A stretch of DNA of 64,000 nucleotides from Paludisphaera rhizosphaerae (GCF_011065895.1 NZ_JAALCR010000014.1:62001-126000), one strand, 5' to 3'. Counted from the stretch's first letter, positions 33,551 through 43,101 are shown. A program made the numbers and translations. Notes: generated by a model from the letters alone, not told the origin.

Positions 33551-34567
33551 GTGAAGAACGTAGCCGTCGTCGGCGCCAGCGGCGCCGTGGGCGAGAGGAT
33601 GATTCGCCTCCTGGAAGAGCGTGAGTTCCCCCTCGCTTCCATTAAATTCCTGGCCTCCGAACGGAGCGCTGGTAAGACGGTGACGTTCCGAGGCGAGAAA
33701 CATACGGTCCGGCCGATCTCCCGCGACGAATTCCGCGACGTCGACATCGTCCTCTCGAGCACCCCGGCCGGCGTCTCCCGCGAGTGGAGCCCAATCGCCG
33801 CCGAGGCTGGCGCGGTCGTCGTCGACAACTCGAGCGCTTACCGGATGGATCCCGAGGTCCCCCTGGTCGTTCCCGAGGTCAACCCCCAGGACGTGGCCAA
33901 GAACAAGGGGATCATCGCCAATCCCAACTGTTCAACCATCCAGATGGTCGTGGCTCTCAAGCCGCTGCACGACGCCGCCCGGATCCGCCGCGTGGTCGTC
34001 AGCACGTACCAGTCGGCCTCTGGGGCCGGTCAGAAGGGGGTCGACGAATACGAGGCCCAGACCCGCGCCTGGGGCCGCGGCGAGCCCGTTCCCGCGCCGG
34101 CCAAGTTCGCCCACCCGATCCTCAACAATTGCCTCCCGCAGATCGACGATTTCCTCCCGAACGGATTCACCAAGGAGGAGATGAAGATGGTCGACGAAAC
34201 GCGGAAGATCATGGGCGACGACTCGATCGACGTCGTCCCTACCTGCGTCCGTGTGCCGGTGGCCTACTCGCACAGCGAGTCGATCCTCGTCGAGACCGAA
34301 CGGCCGCTCTCGGCCGATGAAGCGCGTACGCTCTGGCGGAACGCCCCCGGACTGACGATCGTCGACGATCCTTCGACGAAGCAGTATCCGCTGGCCGCCT
34401 CGGCCGAGGGACGCGACGACGTCTTCGTCGGCCGGATCCGCAACGACCTGAAGAATCCCAATGCGCTGCTGTTCTGGTGCGTCAGCGACAACCTCCGCAA
34501 GGGGGCCGCGACCAACGCCGTGCAGATCGCCGAGCTTTTGCTGAAGCTCGAACCGGCCCGCGCTTGA
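33551..34567 (+). CDS. asd: aspartate-semialdehyde dehydrogenase
   Basis: A 338-residue enzyme that reduces aspartyl phosphate to aspartate semialdehyde with NADPH, feeding lysine/diaminopimelate, threonine and methionine synthesis. It has the nucleotide-binding VVGASGAVGERMI, FLASERSAGKTV, VVDNSSAYRM, the catalytic Cys127 in NPNCSTIQM and YQSASGAGQKG. I chose GTG 33551, which begins MKNVAVVGASG, because the family starts this way and a ggag lies about 9 bases upstream. The gene is followed by truA after 16 bases and then by a GT4 gene, which suggests one transcript. Confidence 0.95.
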   Translation: MKNVAVVGASGAVGERMIRLLEEREFPLASIKFLASERSAGKTVTFRGEKHTVRPISRDEFRDVDIVLSSTPAGVSREWSPIAAEAGAVVVDNSSAYRMDPEVPLVVPEVNPQDVAKNKGIIANPNCSTIQMVVALKPLHDAARIRRVVVSTYQSASGAGQKGVDEYEAQTRAWGRGEPVPAPAKFAHPILNNCLPQIDDFLPNGFTKEEMKMVDETRKIMGDDSIDVVPTCVRVPVAYSHSESILVETERPLSADEARTLWRNAPGLTIVDDPSTKQYPLAASAEGRDDVFVGRIRNDLKNPNALLFWCVSDNLRKGAATNAVQIAELLLKLEPARA

Positions 34568-34583
34568 TCGAACCCGGCGGGCC

Positions 34584-35351
34584 ATGCGGAACATCAAGCT
34601 GACGATCGCCTACGACGGCACGGACTTCCACGGCTGGCAGCGCCAGCCTGGCCTGCGCACCGTGCAATCCGTGCTCGACGAGGCGATCGAGCGGCTCACG
34701 GGCACCCGGCCTAACACGAACGCCAGCGGTCGAACCGACGCCGGCGTCCACGCGTTGGGCCAGGTGGTCCATTTCCTGACCGCCTCTCGCCATGGGCCCG
34801 AAGTGTACCTCAAGGCGCTCAACGCCACCCTCCCGCGGGACGTCCGAATTCTGGATGTCGCCGAGGTCCCGCAAGCCTTCCACGCCACGCTCGACGCCAG
34901 ATCCAAGCGGTATCGATACCGGATCGACAACGCCCAGTACGCCAGCCCGTTCGAGCTGCGATACGCCTGGCACGTCTTCCATCGACTCGACGTCGACGCC
35001 ATGAACCGGGCCGGGGCCGCGCTCGTCGGGCGGCACGACTTCCGGAGTTTCGAGACCGACTGGCCCAACCGCCTCAGCTCCGTCAGGACGATCTACGACG
35101 TGGATGTTCAGCGACTGGGCGACGTCGTCCACATCGAGGTCGAGGCCGACGGCTTCCTGTACAATATGGTTCGGGCGATCGCCGGCACGCTCTCGCTGGT
35201 TGGGACTCGCAAGCGGCCCGAGAGCTGGGTGGCCGACGTCCTGAAGGCCGAGAATCGCGTCGAGGCCGGCCCGACCGCTCCCGCCCGCGGGCTGTTCATG
35301 CTCCGCGTCAACTACGATCGAACGCCCGAGGGCCGAGCGACCGCGCCATGA
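34584..35351 (+). CDS. truA: tRNA pseudouridine synthase A
   Basis: A 255-residue enzyme that forms pseudouridine at positions 38-40 of the tRNA anticodon arm. It begins MRNIKLTIAYDGTDFHGWQRQPG, and the catalytic Asp52 lies in GRTDAGVHALGQVVHF. FHATLDARSKRYRYRI and DGFLYNMVRAIAGTL complete the family pattern. Its length is typical. The stop overlaps the start of the GT4 gene (ATGA), so the two are coupled. Confidence 0.95.
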   Translation: MRNIKLTIAYDGTDFHGWQRQPGLRTVQSVLDEAIERLTGTRPNTNASGRTDAGVHALGQVVHFLTASRHGPEVYLKALNATLPRDVRILDVAEVPQAFHATLDARSKRYRYRIDNAQYASPFELRYAWHVFHRLDVDAMNRAGAALVGRHDFRSFETDWPNRLSSVRTIYDVDVQRLGDVVHIEVEADGFLYNMVRAIAGTLSLVGTRKRPESWVADVLKAENRVEAGPTAPARGLFMLRVNYDRTPEGRATAP

Positions 35352-36517
35352 AGATCGTCCACGTCATCACCCGCCTGATTCTCGGCGGCGCCCAGGAAAA
35401 TACGCTGCTGACCGTCGAGGGGCTCCACCACCGCTATCACGACGACGTCACTCTGATCACCGGGCCGGCCGAGGGGCCGGAAGGGGATCTCTTTCAACGC
35501 GCCGAGGCTCAAGGGCTCAAAGTCGAGGTGACGCCGAACCTGATCCGCGCGGTGCATCCGACGACCGACTGGAAGGCGTATCGCGAACTAAGACGGGCGT
35601 TTCGACGGCTCAAGCCGGACGTCGTGCATACTCACAGCTCAAAGGCGGGCATCGTCGGCCGGGCCGCGGCATGGAACGAGAACGTTCCGGCCGTGGTTCA
35701 TACGATCCACGGACTGCCGTTCGGCCCGTTCGAGTCGGCTCGGCGGAACCGCCTTTATATCGCGTTGGAGCGTTGGGCCGCACGTCGTTGCCACGCCATC
35801 GTCAGCGTTTGCGACGCCATGACCGAGCAAGCGTTGGCGGCCGGCGTGGGCCGTCCCGAGCAGTTCTCGACGGTCTACAGCGGCATGGACGCCGACGCCT
35901 TCCTGAACCCGAGGCGCTCGCGCGAGGAGGTCCGCCGGGAACTCGGGCTGGCGCCGGAACATGTGGCTTTCGCGACGGTCGCCCGGCTGTTCGAGTTGAA
36001 AGGCCACGACGACATCATCGCCGTCGCGCCGGCGGTGCTGAAGGCGAACCCGAACGTCCGGTTCGTCTGGATCGGCGACGGCATCCTACGGGAAAAGCTC
36101 ATCGCGGAACTGGAAGCGAAGGGGATCCGCGATGCGTTCATCCTCACGGGCCTCGTTCCGCCCGACCGCATTCCCGAGCTGCTCAACGGCGTCGACGCCG
36201 TGATTCATCCCAGCCTCCGCGAAGGGCTGGCGCGGGTCCTGCCGCAGTCGTTGCTCGTCGGTCGACCCGCCATCAGCTACGACGTCGACGGCGCGCGCGA
36301 GGTCATCACGCCGGAAACCGGCGTCCTGCTGCGTCCTCGCGACCTGGAGGGGCTGCGCGAGGCTGTGCTCCGCCTGGCCGCCGATCCGACGCTCCGGGAA
36401 CGATTGGGGCAGGAGGGGCGGCGACGCTTTGCCGACCAGTTCCGCCATGAGACGATGACGGCGCAGCTTCGCTCACTCTATGAGCGACTCCTCGCCGACC
36501 GTCCCCGAGGCCGTTGA
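35348..36517 (+). CDS. family 4 glycosyltransferase
   Basis: A 389-residue GT-B enzyme. The start MKIVHVITRLILGGAQENTLL, then DVVHTHSSKAGIVGRAAAWNENVPAVVHTIHGLPFG, and the C-terminal nucleotide-sugar segment (FATVARLFELKGHDDII, FVWIGDGILREKLI, VDAVIHPSLREGLARVLPQSLLVGRPAISYDVDGAREVI) identify the family, including the EGLARV form of the EX7E region. The product is unknown and is probably part of surface glycan assembly. Its 3' end overlaps the convergent GT39 gene by 45 bases. Confidence 0.9.
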   Translation: MKIVHVITRLILGGAQENTLLTVEGLHHRYHDDVTLITGPAEGPEGDLFQRAEAQGLKVEVTPNLIRAVHPTTDWKAYRELRRAFRRLKPDVVHTHSSKAGIVGRAAAWNENVPAVVHTIHGLPFGPFESARRNRLYIALERWAARRCHAIVSVCDAMTEQALAAGVGRPEQFSTVYSGMDADAFLNPRRSREEVRRELGLAPEHVAFATVARLFELKGHDDIIAVAPAVLKANPNVRFVWIGDGILREKLIAELEAKGIRDAFILTGLVPPDRIPELLNGVDAVIHPSLREGLARVLPQSLLVGRPAISYDVDGAREVITPETGVLLRPRDLEGLREAVLRLAADPTLRERLGQEGRRRFADQFRHETMTAQLRSLYERLLADRPRGR

Positions 36518-38212
36518 AGGCGCATTGGCCGCCTTGCGAATTACGGCGAGATGCAGGGTGGTCGGTTTCGCCTTGGCCGGGTTGAAGCCGAGGACGTCCT
36601 CGATCCTCGTGATGGTTACGCCGAACTTCTTCTCGAAGATCGGCAACTCGTTCGGCGTCACGGCGGTGATCATCGCACCGCGTCGATCGAGTTCTTGCTG
36701 AAGAACGCCGCCCTCGCGAGTGAGGGTGATCGGACGGCCGTAGGCGTAGATGACCCCCGGCTCCTGGTAGTTCATCAGCAAGGGGTCGAGCCCGGTCTGC
36801 GCTTTGAGGGCGATCATCCGTTCGCCGACGATTCGGGAAACGCGCAGGGGCTCTGCATTCGGCAGCAGCCAGCCGCCGACGAACAACATCATCAAGCCGA
36901 CGGCCGCGGCAAGGGCGTAGGCTCCGCGCCAGGTATCGCCGCGATGCAGATGCAGCAGCCCCACGGCTGTGCCGAGACCCAGAGTCAGCCCGCAGGCGAC
37001 CAGTGGTAGGCCTATCCCCAGGCCCGGCGGGGCCGATATCGAAGCCGCCGCCAATCCGACGCCCGCCGTCACGCCGACCGCCCCGATCATCCCCTGCGCC
37101 AGCTTGCCGAGCGGCCAACGCCGGAGCGTCACCTCCTGGCGGGAGATTGACTTCACCACCCAGGCCGAGAGCAAGGCGCAGGCGGGGAACGACGGCAGGT
37201 AGTAATGGATCAGTTTCGTCTGGACGCACTCCAGCAAGACGAGCGGGCCGACGATCCAGGCCAGCAGATAGGCAAGCGTCGGGTCGGCCTTGCGCCGTTG
37301 CCAGGCGGCGACGATCCCCATCGGGACCAGGCACGCCCAGGGGAAGAAGAGGATGATCGAAGTCAGCGGGTAGTAACCCGGGATCGAGCCGTGCTGTTCC
37401 ATGTCGGTCGCGATCCGATTGAGGAACTGCTGCTTCACGGCAACCTCGACGAATCCGCCGTCGCTGGAGAAGAGCATCATGACGTACCACGGAGCACTCA
37501 GCAGCGTGAACAGTAGCAGCCCCCTGCGCCATTTCAGCCGCTTCCAAACAGTCGGCACGGGGCATCCCCACCACCAGGCGAGAAGGGCCGTCGTCGCCAG
37601 CAGGATCGGGCCGACGGGCCCCTTGGTCAGCATCGCCAGCGCAAGGAGCACCCAGAACGAGTACGCGATCCGCGGCGACTCGCGGTGAGCCAGCTCCCAG
37701 AGGCAGAGTTGACAGCCCATGAGCCAGAAAGTGAGGGTCGCGTCCGTCGTCGCCAGCTTGGACTCGGCCACCATGATCGGCGAGACCGCCAGCATCAGCG
37801 CGGCGAGAAATCCGGCACGCTCTCCCAGCATCCGACGCCCCAGCAACCAGACCAGCAGAACGGTCCCCGATCCAGCCAGCGCGGAGTGCAGCCGCATCCC
37901 GGCGGGGCCCTCGCCGATGACGGCCGTGGCCAGTCCCATCAGCCAGTAGTTGAGGATCGGCTTGTGGTGGCGAGGTTCGCCGTTGAACGTCGGGCGGAGC
38001 CAGTCGCCTCGCGCGCGCATTTCATGGACGGCCACCGCGTTTCGCGGTTCGTCTCGATCCCACAATCCCGTCCGCGCGTTACCGGCCAGGAACAACGCCA
38101 GGCTGATCGCGGCGAGCGCCAACGCTTGCTGCCAGGTCTTTCGGAAAGCGGCTTGCTGGTTGATCTTCGGCGCGAGAAGGCCGTCGCCGACTGGAGCGTC
38201 CTGCCGCGCCAT
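36473..38212 (-). CDS. ArnT-like GT39 membrane glycosyltransferase
   Basis: A 579-residue polytopic membrane protein. It has the ArnT/PMT-type first loop GLWDRDEPRNAVAVHEMRARGDWLRPTFNGEPRHHKPILNYWLM with the acidic Asp/Glu pair at 52-55, and LTKGPVGPILLA later on. A C-terminal soluble domain of about 150 residues ends the protein. It should move a sugar from a polyprenyl phosphate to lipid or protein outside the membrane. ATG 38212 is preferred because GGAGG lies 9 bases upstream; ATG 38221 has that site directly adjacent. Confidence 0.9.
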   Translation of the reverse strand: MARQDAPVGDGLLAPKINQQAAFRKTWQQALALAAISLALFLAGNARTGLWDRDEPRNAVAVHEMRARGDWLRPTFNGEPRHHKPILNYWLMGLATAVIGEGPAGMRLHSALAGSGTVLLVWLLGRRMLGERAGFLAALMLAVSPIMVAESKLATTDATLTFWLMGCQLCLWELAHRESPRIAYSFWVLLALAMLTKGPVGPILLATTALLAWWWGCPVPTVWKRLKWRRGLLLFTLLSAPWYVMMLFSSDGGFVEVAVKQQFLNRIATDMEQHGSIPGYYPLTSIILFFPWACLVPMGIVAAWQRRKADPTLAYLLAWIVGPLVLLECVQTKLIHYYLPSFPACALLSAWVVKSISRQEVTLRRWPLGKLAQGMIGAVGVTAGVGLAAASISAPPGLGIGLPLVACGLTLGLGTAVGLLHLHRGDTWRGAYALAAAVGLMMLFVGGWLLPNAEPLRVSRIVGERMIALKAQTGLDPLLMNYQEPGVIYAYGRPITLTREGGVLQQELDRRGAMITAVTPNELPIFEKKFGVTITRIEDVLGFNPAKAKPTTLHLAVIRKAANAPSTASGTVGEESLIE

Positions 38213-38418
38213 CGTCGTCATCCTCCATGATGGCGAGGGGTCGTGGAGACTTTTGTCCGATGCTCGAACGAGTCCTCCACCCCTTGCCTGCGCCTAGTAT
38301 AATCGGACCGTCTTTTCCGACGAGAGCGTTTCCGAAGCCCAAGACGCGGGTCGTTTTTCGACGCCTGCGTCATGCGGTTTTGTTTTCGAACGGCCGTCGG
38401 GTCGAGGGAGAACGACGC

Positions 38419-39708
38419 ATGATGACTTCGCCGACGAACGAGGCCGCGTGCCTGCTGGAGAAGGGGGCGCTTTATTCGCGTCGTGAGGGACTCCAGTGGG
38501 AGGGCCGCGATCTGGTGTTCGCCGGGTTCAAGCAGGGAGCCTTCTCCCTCTACTTCGGCGACGCCCCCATCTATCACTTCGATCTTGAAGGACGGTGGCA
38601 GCGCGCCTACATGCTCGATCGCCACTTCATCAAGCGTCTTGACGGAGCCGTCCACGAGGTCGACCGCGTTCGGGAGAACGGGGCGCTGGTGATGAAGCGG
38701 CGCGTTCTGGGCGCCGCCGAGGCGCGTCGGATCGACGAGGAACTGCGAACCGTCGCCGTCAGCCTCCTCACCGATCTGAGCCAGGATTCTGGTTGTCGAA
38801 TTGATCCTCCCGATGACAAGGCTCGCCCGATCGGCGAGGCTGATCTGCGCGAGTTCCTGGGCCGGATCGCTCGCTGGGACGCCGCCGCGTGGGATAATTT
38901 CAAGCAACGCCACACCCAGGCCTACGGACCGCTGCCCCTGGTCCCGCCTGACTGTCCCAACGCGGTCGTCGTGCAGGCGACCGTCGGCGATCGCGACGGA
39001 CGGAGTTTTGCGGCTGGCCCTGTGAACGAGCACATCGTGCGCACGCCCGAGCAGTTCGAGGAGCACGTTCGTGGGGTCGCGGGCCTTCTCGGCCGGCGGT
39101 TGCTCCAGAGTCGGAGCGCTTATCTCGCCGGCGTCGACGTCCTTCGACTTCCGGGCCCCGACGTTCTCGCCTACCTGGACATCCTCCAGCGGAACCTTCA
39201 GTCCGAGGGCGAGCATGTCGTCGACGACGTGCATGCGTTCCTCGACGACTTCCAGTCGCCCGTGGCCGACGCGGCGACTCTCCGGTCGGCCTTCAGACGC
39301 CGTTTGACGCGCATTGCGCTCGGGATCGAGTCGGGGGCCCCGGAACTCCGCCGACTCTACGGCAAGGATTGGTCGGACGCCGACCTCCAGGCGTTTGCGG
39401 CCGAGGCCAAGGCGGCGGGGATCGAATTGAGCGTCATGGTGCTCGTCGGCGTCGGCGGCCGCACCCGGAGCGCCGAGCACGTCGAACGCACCGGCCGATT
39501 GATCGAATCGCTGTTGCTGACTCGCGGCGACATCGTCTTCCTGATGGACGAACGAGAGATCGCCGCTCCGGGCGCGCCCAACGCCTGGGAGCCTCTCGAT
39601 GCGGAGGAGTGGCGACGGCAGCTTGAGCAACTGCGACAAGGGCTCTCCAGCCTGCGCGACCGCGGGGTGAAGGTCGTCCCTTACAGCATGGTCAAGCAGT
39701 CCTCATAA
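38419..39708 (+). CDS. radical-SAM-like protein lacking the cluster cysteines
   Basis: A 429-residue soluble protein. The segment LVPPDCPNAVVVQATVGDRDGRSFAAGPVNEHIVRTPEQFEEHV (from about 174) aligns, from memory of the family, with radical SAM enzymes that read VVLQATxGCSFxxCTFC at this place, but here the three cysteines are replaced (DRDGRSFAAG). The downstream barrel motifs remain (YLAGVDVLRLPGPDVLAYLDIL, RIALGIESGAPELRRLYGKDWSDADL, MVLVGVGG). Only three cysteines exist in the protein, none in a CxxxCxxC. It may be a non-enzymatic descendant. The start ATG 38419 has gagggag 8 bases upstream. Confidence 0.7.
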   Translation: MMTSPTNEAACLLEKGALYSRREGLQWEGRDLVFAGFKQGAFSLYFGDAPIYHFDLEGRWQRAYMLDRHFIKRLDGAVHEVDRVRENGALVMKRRVLGAAEARRIDEELRTVAVSLLTDLSQDSGCRIDPPDDKARPIGEADLREFLGRIARWDAAAWDNFKQRHTQAYGPLPLVPPDCPNAVVVQATVGDRDGRSFAAGPVNEHIVRTPEQFEEHVRGVAGLLGRRLLQSRSAYLAGVDVLRLPGPDVLAYLDILQRNLQSEGEHVVDDVHAFLDDFQSPVADAATLRSAFRRRLTRIALGIESGAPELRRLYGKDWSDADLQAFAAEAKAAGIELSVMVLVGVGGRTRSAEHVERTGRLIESLLLTRGDIVFLMDEREIAAPGAPNAWEPLDAEEWRRQLEQLRQGLSSLRDRGVKVVPYSMVKQSS

Positions 39709-39737
39709 GCCCGAAAGCCGTCTGGAGCAGGCCTGCT

Positions 39738-40244
39738 ATGTCCTGGCATACGAGCGCCGTCCTGATCGGAGTCGATCGATCGGGAGACGTCCCGGCGTTT
39801 CTCGAAGAACTGGGATTCCCCGGAGCGGTCTATCTGAGGTCCGTCGACTTCGAGGAGGCGACCGGTCTGGGGGATTTCGGCTCTGCGCTGACCGTTGCTG
39901 TCGCGACGGTCGACGGCTGGACCGCTCTGTGGGGGCCGATCCTCGTCGCCGATCAGGAAGCGCTCTTGCGAGCGTCCGAACTTGGCCCGGCCTTGACGCT
40001 CATCATGGAGGGAGCCTCAGACACTTACGGGTTTGAGCTGTTCCGGGACGGTGCCAAGGTCAGGGGGAGGCTCGAACAGGCAGGGCAGATCATCTACGAC
40101 GAGGGCGAACCGCTCTCTGAGGAGTTGGAGGTCGTTGACGACCCCGCAGACTGGGAGACTCGCCTCTTCGACCTGATGGGGCGAGTGGCCGTACCGATCG
40201 AGCGGCTCTCGGAAGTCGAGTACGATCTCTACGAGCTTCCCTGA
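39738..40244 (+). CDS. hypothetical protein
   Basis: A 168-residue acidic soluble protein (MSWHTSAVLIGVDRSGDVPAFLEELGFPG...). Alternating strands and helices (VAVATVDGWTALWGPILVADQEALLRASEL, then IMEGASDTYGFELFRDGAKVRGRLEQAG) suggest a compact alpha/beta fold of the kind seen in small cytoplasmic proteins of unknown function. No signal or membrane segment is present. It follows the radical-SAM-like gene by 29 bases on the same strand and may be cotranscribed. I do not recognise the family. Confidence 0.7.
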   Translation: MSWHTSAVLIGVDRSGDVPAFLEELGFPGAVYLRSVDFEEATGLGDFGSALTVAVATVDGWTALWGPILVADQEALLRASELGPALTLIMEGASDTYGFELFRDGAKVRGRLEQAGQIIYDEGEPLSEELEVVDDPADWETRLFDLMGRVAVPIERLSEVEYDLYELP

Positions 40245-40253
40245 GACCGCCCG

Positions 40254-41396
40254 TCATGCTCGATGCCGGCGCGTATGCCGGCCGCCGACGAAGCTCTCGA
40301 AGACGAACTTGCCCAGGTCCTCAGCCGAGCAGTAGGCCGCGACGCCGTTCGTAACGCGGGCCATCTCCTGCACGAAGTTGACCAGGGAGTGGTAGAAGTA
40401 GTCCTCGATCAGAGCGTAGCTGGAGATCCGGATTCCGGCCGAAGCGCAGCGACGGGCTTCAGCCAACGTGTGCGCTGCGGACTTCTCCGCCGGCGGGTAA
40501 ATGAGGACGACCTCGCGGCCCTCAATGTGGGCCGTGGGCTCGCCGTCGGTAATGACGATGATCTGCTTGTTCCCGGCCGCCTGTCGGAGCAGGTGGCTCC
40601 GAGCCAGGCGTAGCCCGGCGTGGATGTTCGTGAAGTGCTGGGGGACGCGTCCAGCGGGTTGGTCCAGGTCGAACCGCAGGTGGACGCGACTGTTATAGAT
40701 GCTCACCGGCTTGGGGGCCGAGTTCAACAACTCGCGTTCGGTCATCTTGTTGGCGTACGTGTAGAACCCGATCATCTGGATCGAGTCCTGCGGATACTGC
40801 GCCCTGACCATCGCCTGGAGCGCCAGGGCGACCTTCTTCGTCGTGTAATACTTGCCGTAGCGTCCCATCGACCCGCTCATGTCGATGAGCACGACGGTGG
40901 CGCAGCGCGTCTGGTACTCGGTCTCGTGCACGACGTAGTCGTCCGGCGTGAGCCGGATGGGAACGCCGCCCCCCTGGCGGATGTAGGCGTTCTTGAGGGT
41001 CTCGTGCATGTCGATGTTGGCGAGGGGGTCGCCGAAGACGTATGGGCGCGTGTCCTCGAGCGAGACCGTCCCCTCGCCTTTCTGCTGGGTCTCGTGCCGA
41101 CCGAGGGCGTCGCGGTTGAAGGTCAGGAAGAGTTCATGCAGCGACTTGTCCTGGATTCGCCGCATGCCCCGCGGCGTGACGGCCCATCGGCCCTCCTCGT
41201 CGCGCTCGATGAGCCCTTCCTTCTGGATCATCTCGACGACCTCGGGCAGGTCGTCGTCGTCCACATCGTCGAGATTGCGCAGAACGTCCTCGCCATACTG
41301 GAGGAGGTATTCCGCAATCTGGTCGAACATCTTGTCGGCCGATTGCGGTTGGAACTCCTGCGAGCCGTCCCACTTCGAGTATTCGTAGTTCGACAT
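40254..41396 (-). CDS. von Willebrand factor A domain protein, partner of the MoxR-like ATPase
   Basis: A 380-residue protein. A helical N-terminus with an acidic run (DDVDDDDLPEVVEMI) is followed by a winged-helix-like part (LIERDEEGRWAVTPRGMRRIQ). The vWA domain begins near 165 with VVLIDMSGSMGRYGKYY, an intact MIDAS (Asp172, Ser174, Ser176). QIIVITDGEPTAH is the later MIDAS aspartate loop. It lies 39 bases downstream of the AAA+ ATPase gene. In such pairs the ATPase and the vWA protein work together, often on metal insertion or protein complex remodelling, but the target here is unknown. Confidence 0.9.
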   Translation of the reverse strand: MSNYEYSKWDGSQEFQPQSADKMFDQIAEYLLQYGEDVLRNLDDVDDDDLPEVVEMIQKEGLIERDEEGRWAVTPRGMRRIQDKSLHELFLTFNRDALGRHETQQKGEGTVSLEDTRPYVFGDPLANIDMHETLKNAYIRQGGGVPIRLTPDDYVVHETEYQTRCATVVLIDMSGSMGRYGKYYTTKKVALALQAMVRAQYPQDSIQMIGFYTYANKMTERELLNSAPKPVSIYNSRVHLRFDLDQPAGRVPQHFTNIHAGLRLARSHLLRQAAGNKQIIVITDGEPTAHIEGREVVLIYPPAEKSAAHTLAEARRCASAGIRISSYALIEDYFYHSLVNFVQEMARVTNGVAAYCSAEDLGKFVFESFVGGRHTRRHRA

Positions 41397-41435
41397 GCGT
41401 GGATCGAGCCTCGTCGGCGGACGTACGGAAATCGC

Positions 41436-42881
41436 CTAACGTTGGTAAGACGTTCCGCGACCCTTGGCCGTCTTGTTGAGCTTGTTATTGACGTGCAGAC
41501 CTTCGAGGATGAACTCGGCGACGCTGGCGGCGGCGGCGGTCCGGGCACCGGACGACTTCGCGGCGGGGGCCAACTCGGCGGCGGCCTCTTCGGCTCGCTT
41601 GACAAGGCCGGGGACCTTGGCGACGCGGTCGAGGATCGCCTTCGAGGAGAGCATGTCTCCCGTCTCGATCGTCTGGCCGGACTCAAAGTACTGGACGATC
41701 GGCCGGAACTCGCGAGCGTCGAAATGATGGACGAAGACGTTCTTGACGGCCTCGTCGATGATTCGCTGGATCAGCTTGTCTTCATGGCCGTCTTCCTCGT
41801 TCATCGTCAGTTCGAGCTTCCCGCGCGAGCTGGAGAGCGCCGAGGCCAGGTCGCCGATCCGGGGGACGACGCCCGACTCGCCCGTGAGCAGGGCTCGGCG
41901 TTCGGCGTTGGAGACGACGTTCTCCAGATTGGCGATCGACATCCGAACCGACACGCCCGACTGCTGGTTGACGTGTGGCGACGTCCGGGCGAGTCGCGAA
42001 ACCTCCTCGACGACCTCCTTGATGTAGACCGGCACGGCGACTTCAATCCCGGCCAGCTCGTCTTCCTCGCCGCGGTCGAGCCAGGCGTTCTGGTCGTTGA
42101 CCGCCATGCCGATCTCGCGGGTCAGCGGGTAGTGCGTCCGCACTACCGACCCGATCCGGTCCTTCAGCGGCGTGACGATCCGGCCTCGGTTGGTGTAGTC
42201 CTCGGGATTGGCGGAGAAAACGAGGCAGAGGTCCAATTCCAACCGGATCGGGTAGCCTCGGATCTGGACGTCGCGTTCTTCGAGCACGTTGAAGAGGCCG
42301 ACCTGGATCTTGGGGGCGAGGTCGGGGAGTTCGTTGATGCAGAAGATCCCGCGATTGGTGCGCGGGATCAGGCCGTAGTGCATCGTCGCCTCGCTCGACA
42401 GATAGCGGCCCTCGGCGTGCTTGATCATGTCGATCTCGCCGATGAGGTCGGCGATGGTCACGTCGGGCGTGGCGAGCTTCTCGTTGTACCTCTGCTCGCG
42501 GCCGATCCAGGCGACGGGCGTGTCGTCCCCCTTCTCGGCGACGAGCTGTCGGGCGAAGTTGGAGATCGGCTGGTACGGGTGGTCGTGGATTTCCGACCCC
42601 TCGACGATCGGCGTTTCGTCGTCGAGCAGATGAACGAGTTGGCGGAGCATTCGCGTCTTGGCCTGGCCGCGCAGGCCGAGGAAAAGCATGTCGTGACGCG
42701 ACAGGATCGCGTTCTGGATCTGGGGGACGACGGTGTCCTCATAACCAAGGATATCCGGGAAGAGGGGCTCGCCGGTCCGCAGCTTGCGGACGAGGTTGCG
42801 CCTCATTTCGTCCTTGACCGATTCCAGCCGATGCCCGCTCCGTCGCAGCTCGCCGAGCGTCCGGGGCCGATCCGTCGCCAT
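41436..42881 (-). CDS. MoxR/ChlI-like AAA+ ATPase
   Basis: A 481-residue AAA+ protein. The N-terminus TLGELRRSGHRLESVKDEMRRNLVRKL leads to an unusual Walker A, GLRGQAKTR at about 69-77. The Walker B-like segment GIFCINELPDLAPKIQVGLFNVLEERDVQIRG has Asn where ChlI/MoxR proteins usually have Asp, but keeps the Glu. LVFSANPEDYTNRGRIVTPLKDR carries the sensor region and arginine. A helical lid domain and an Ala-rich tail follow. ATG 42881 has GAGGAAGG 5 bases upstream; the codon before it is a possible TTG start. It is the first gene of the pair with the vWA protein. Confidence 0.9.
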   Translation of the reverse strand: MATDRPRTLGELRRSGHRLESVKDEMRRNLVRKLRTGEPLFPDILGYEDTVVPQIQNAILSRHDMLFLGLRGQAKTRMLRQLVHLLDDETPIVEGSEIHDHPYQPISNFARQLVAEKGDDTPVAWIGREQRYNEKLATPDVTIADLIGEIDMIKHAEGRYLSSEATMHYGLIPRTNRGIFCINELPDLAPKIQVGLFNVLEERDVQIRGYPIRLELDLCLVFSANPEDYTNRGRIVTPLKDRIGSVVRTHYPLTREIGMAVNDQNAWLDRGEEDELAGIEVAVPVYIKEVVEEVSRLARTSPHVNQQSGVSVRMSIANLENVVSNAERRALLTGESGVVPRIGDLASALSSSRGKLELTMNEEDGHEDKLIQRIIDEAVKNVFVHHFDAREFRPIVQYFESGQTIETGDMLSSKAILDRVAKVPGLVKRAEEAAAELAPAAKSSGARTAAAASVAEFILEGLHVNNKLNKTAKGRGTSYQR

Positions 42882-43101
42882 CAATGCCTTCCTCTCAGTG
42901 GTCGCGCCTGGGTGTCGATGTCACGAGGGGAGCCGTGCGAGATGTCCCGGATCATGCTAGGGTCGACCCCGGAACAAGTCAACGAACGCGTTGATGAGTC
43001 GTTGCGTGGGCGGGCTCCCCGCGTTGATCGCCCGGGAGCCTTGCCGTAAGATGCAGAGAAGGAACGGGGGCTGCGACGATACGTCGGCGGAAGGGCGGGA
43101 C

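Noticed and set aside
40620-43049. An 809-codon plus-strand frame covering the vWA and MoxR genes
   Set aside because: Both minus-strand genes have full family signatures and good ribosome sites; the plus-strand frame has neither.
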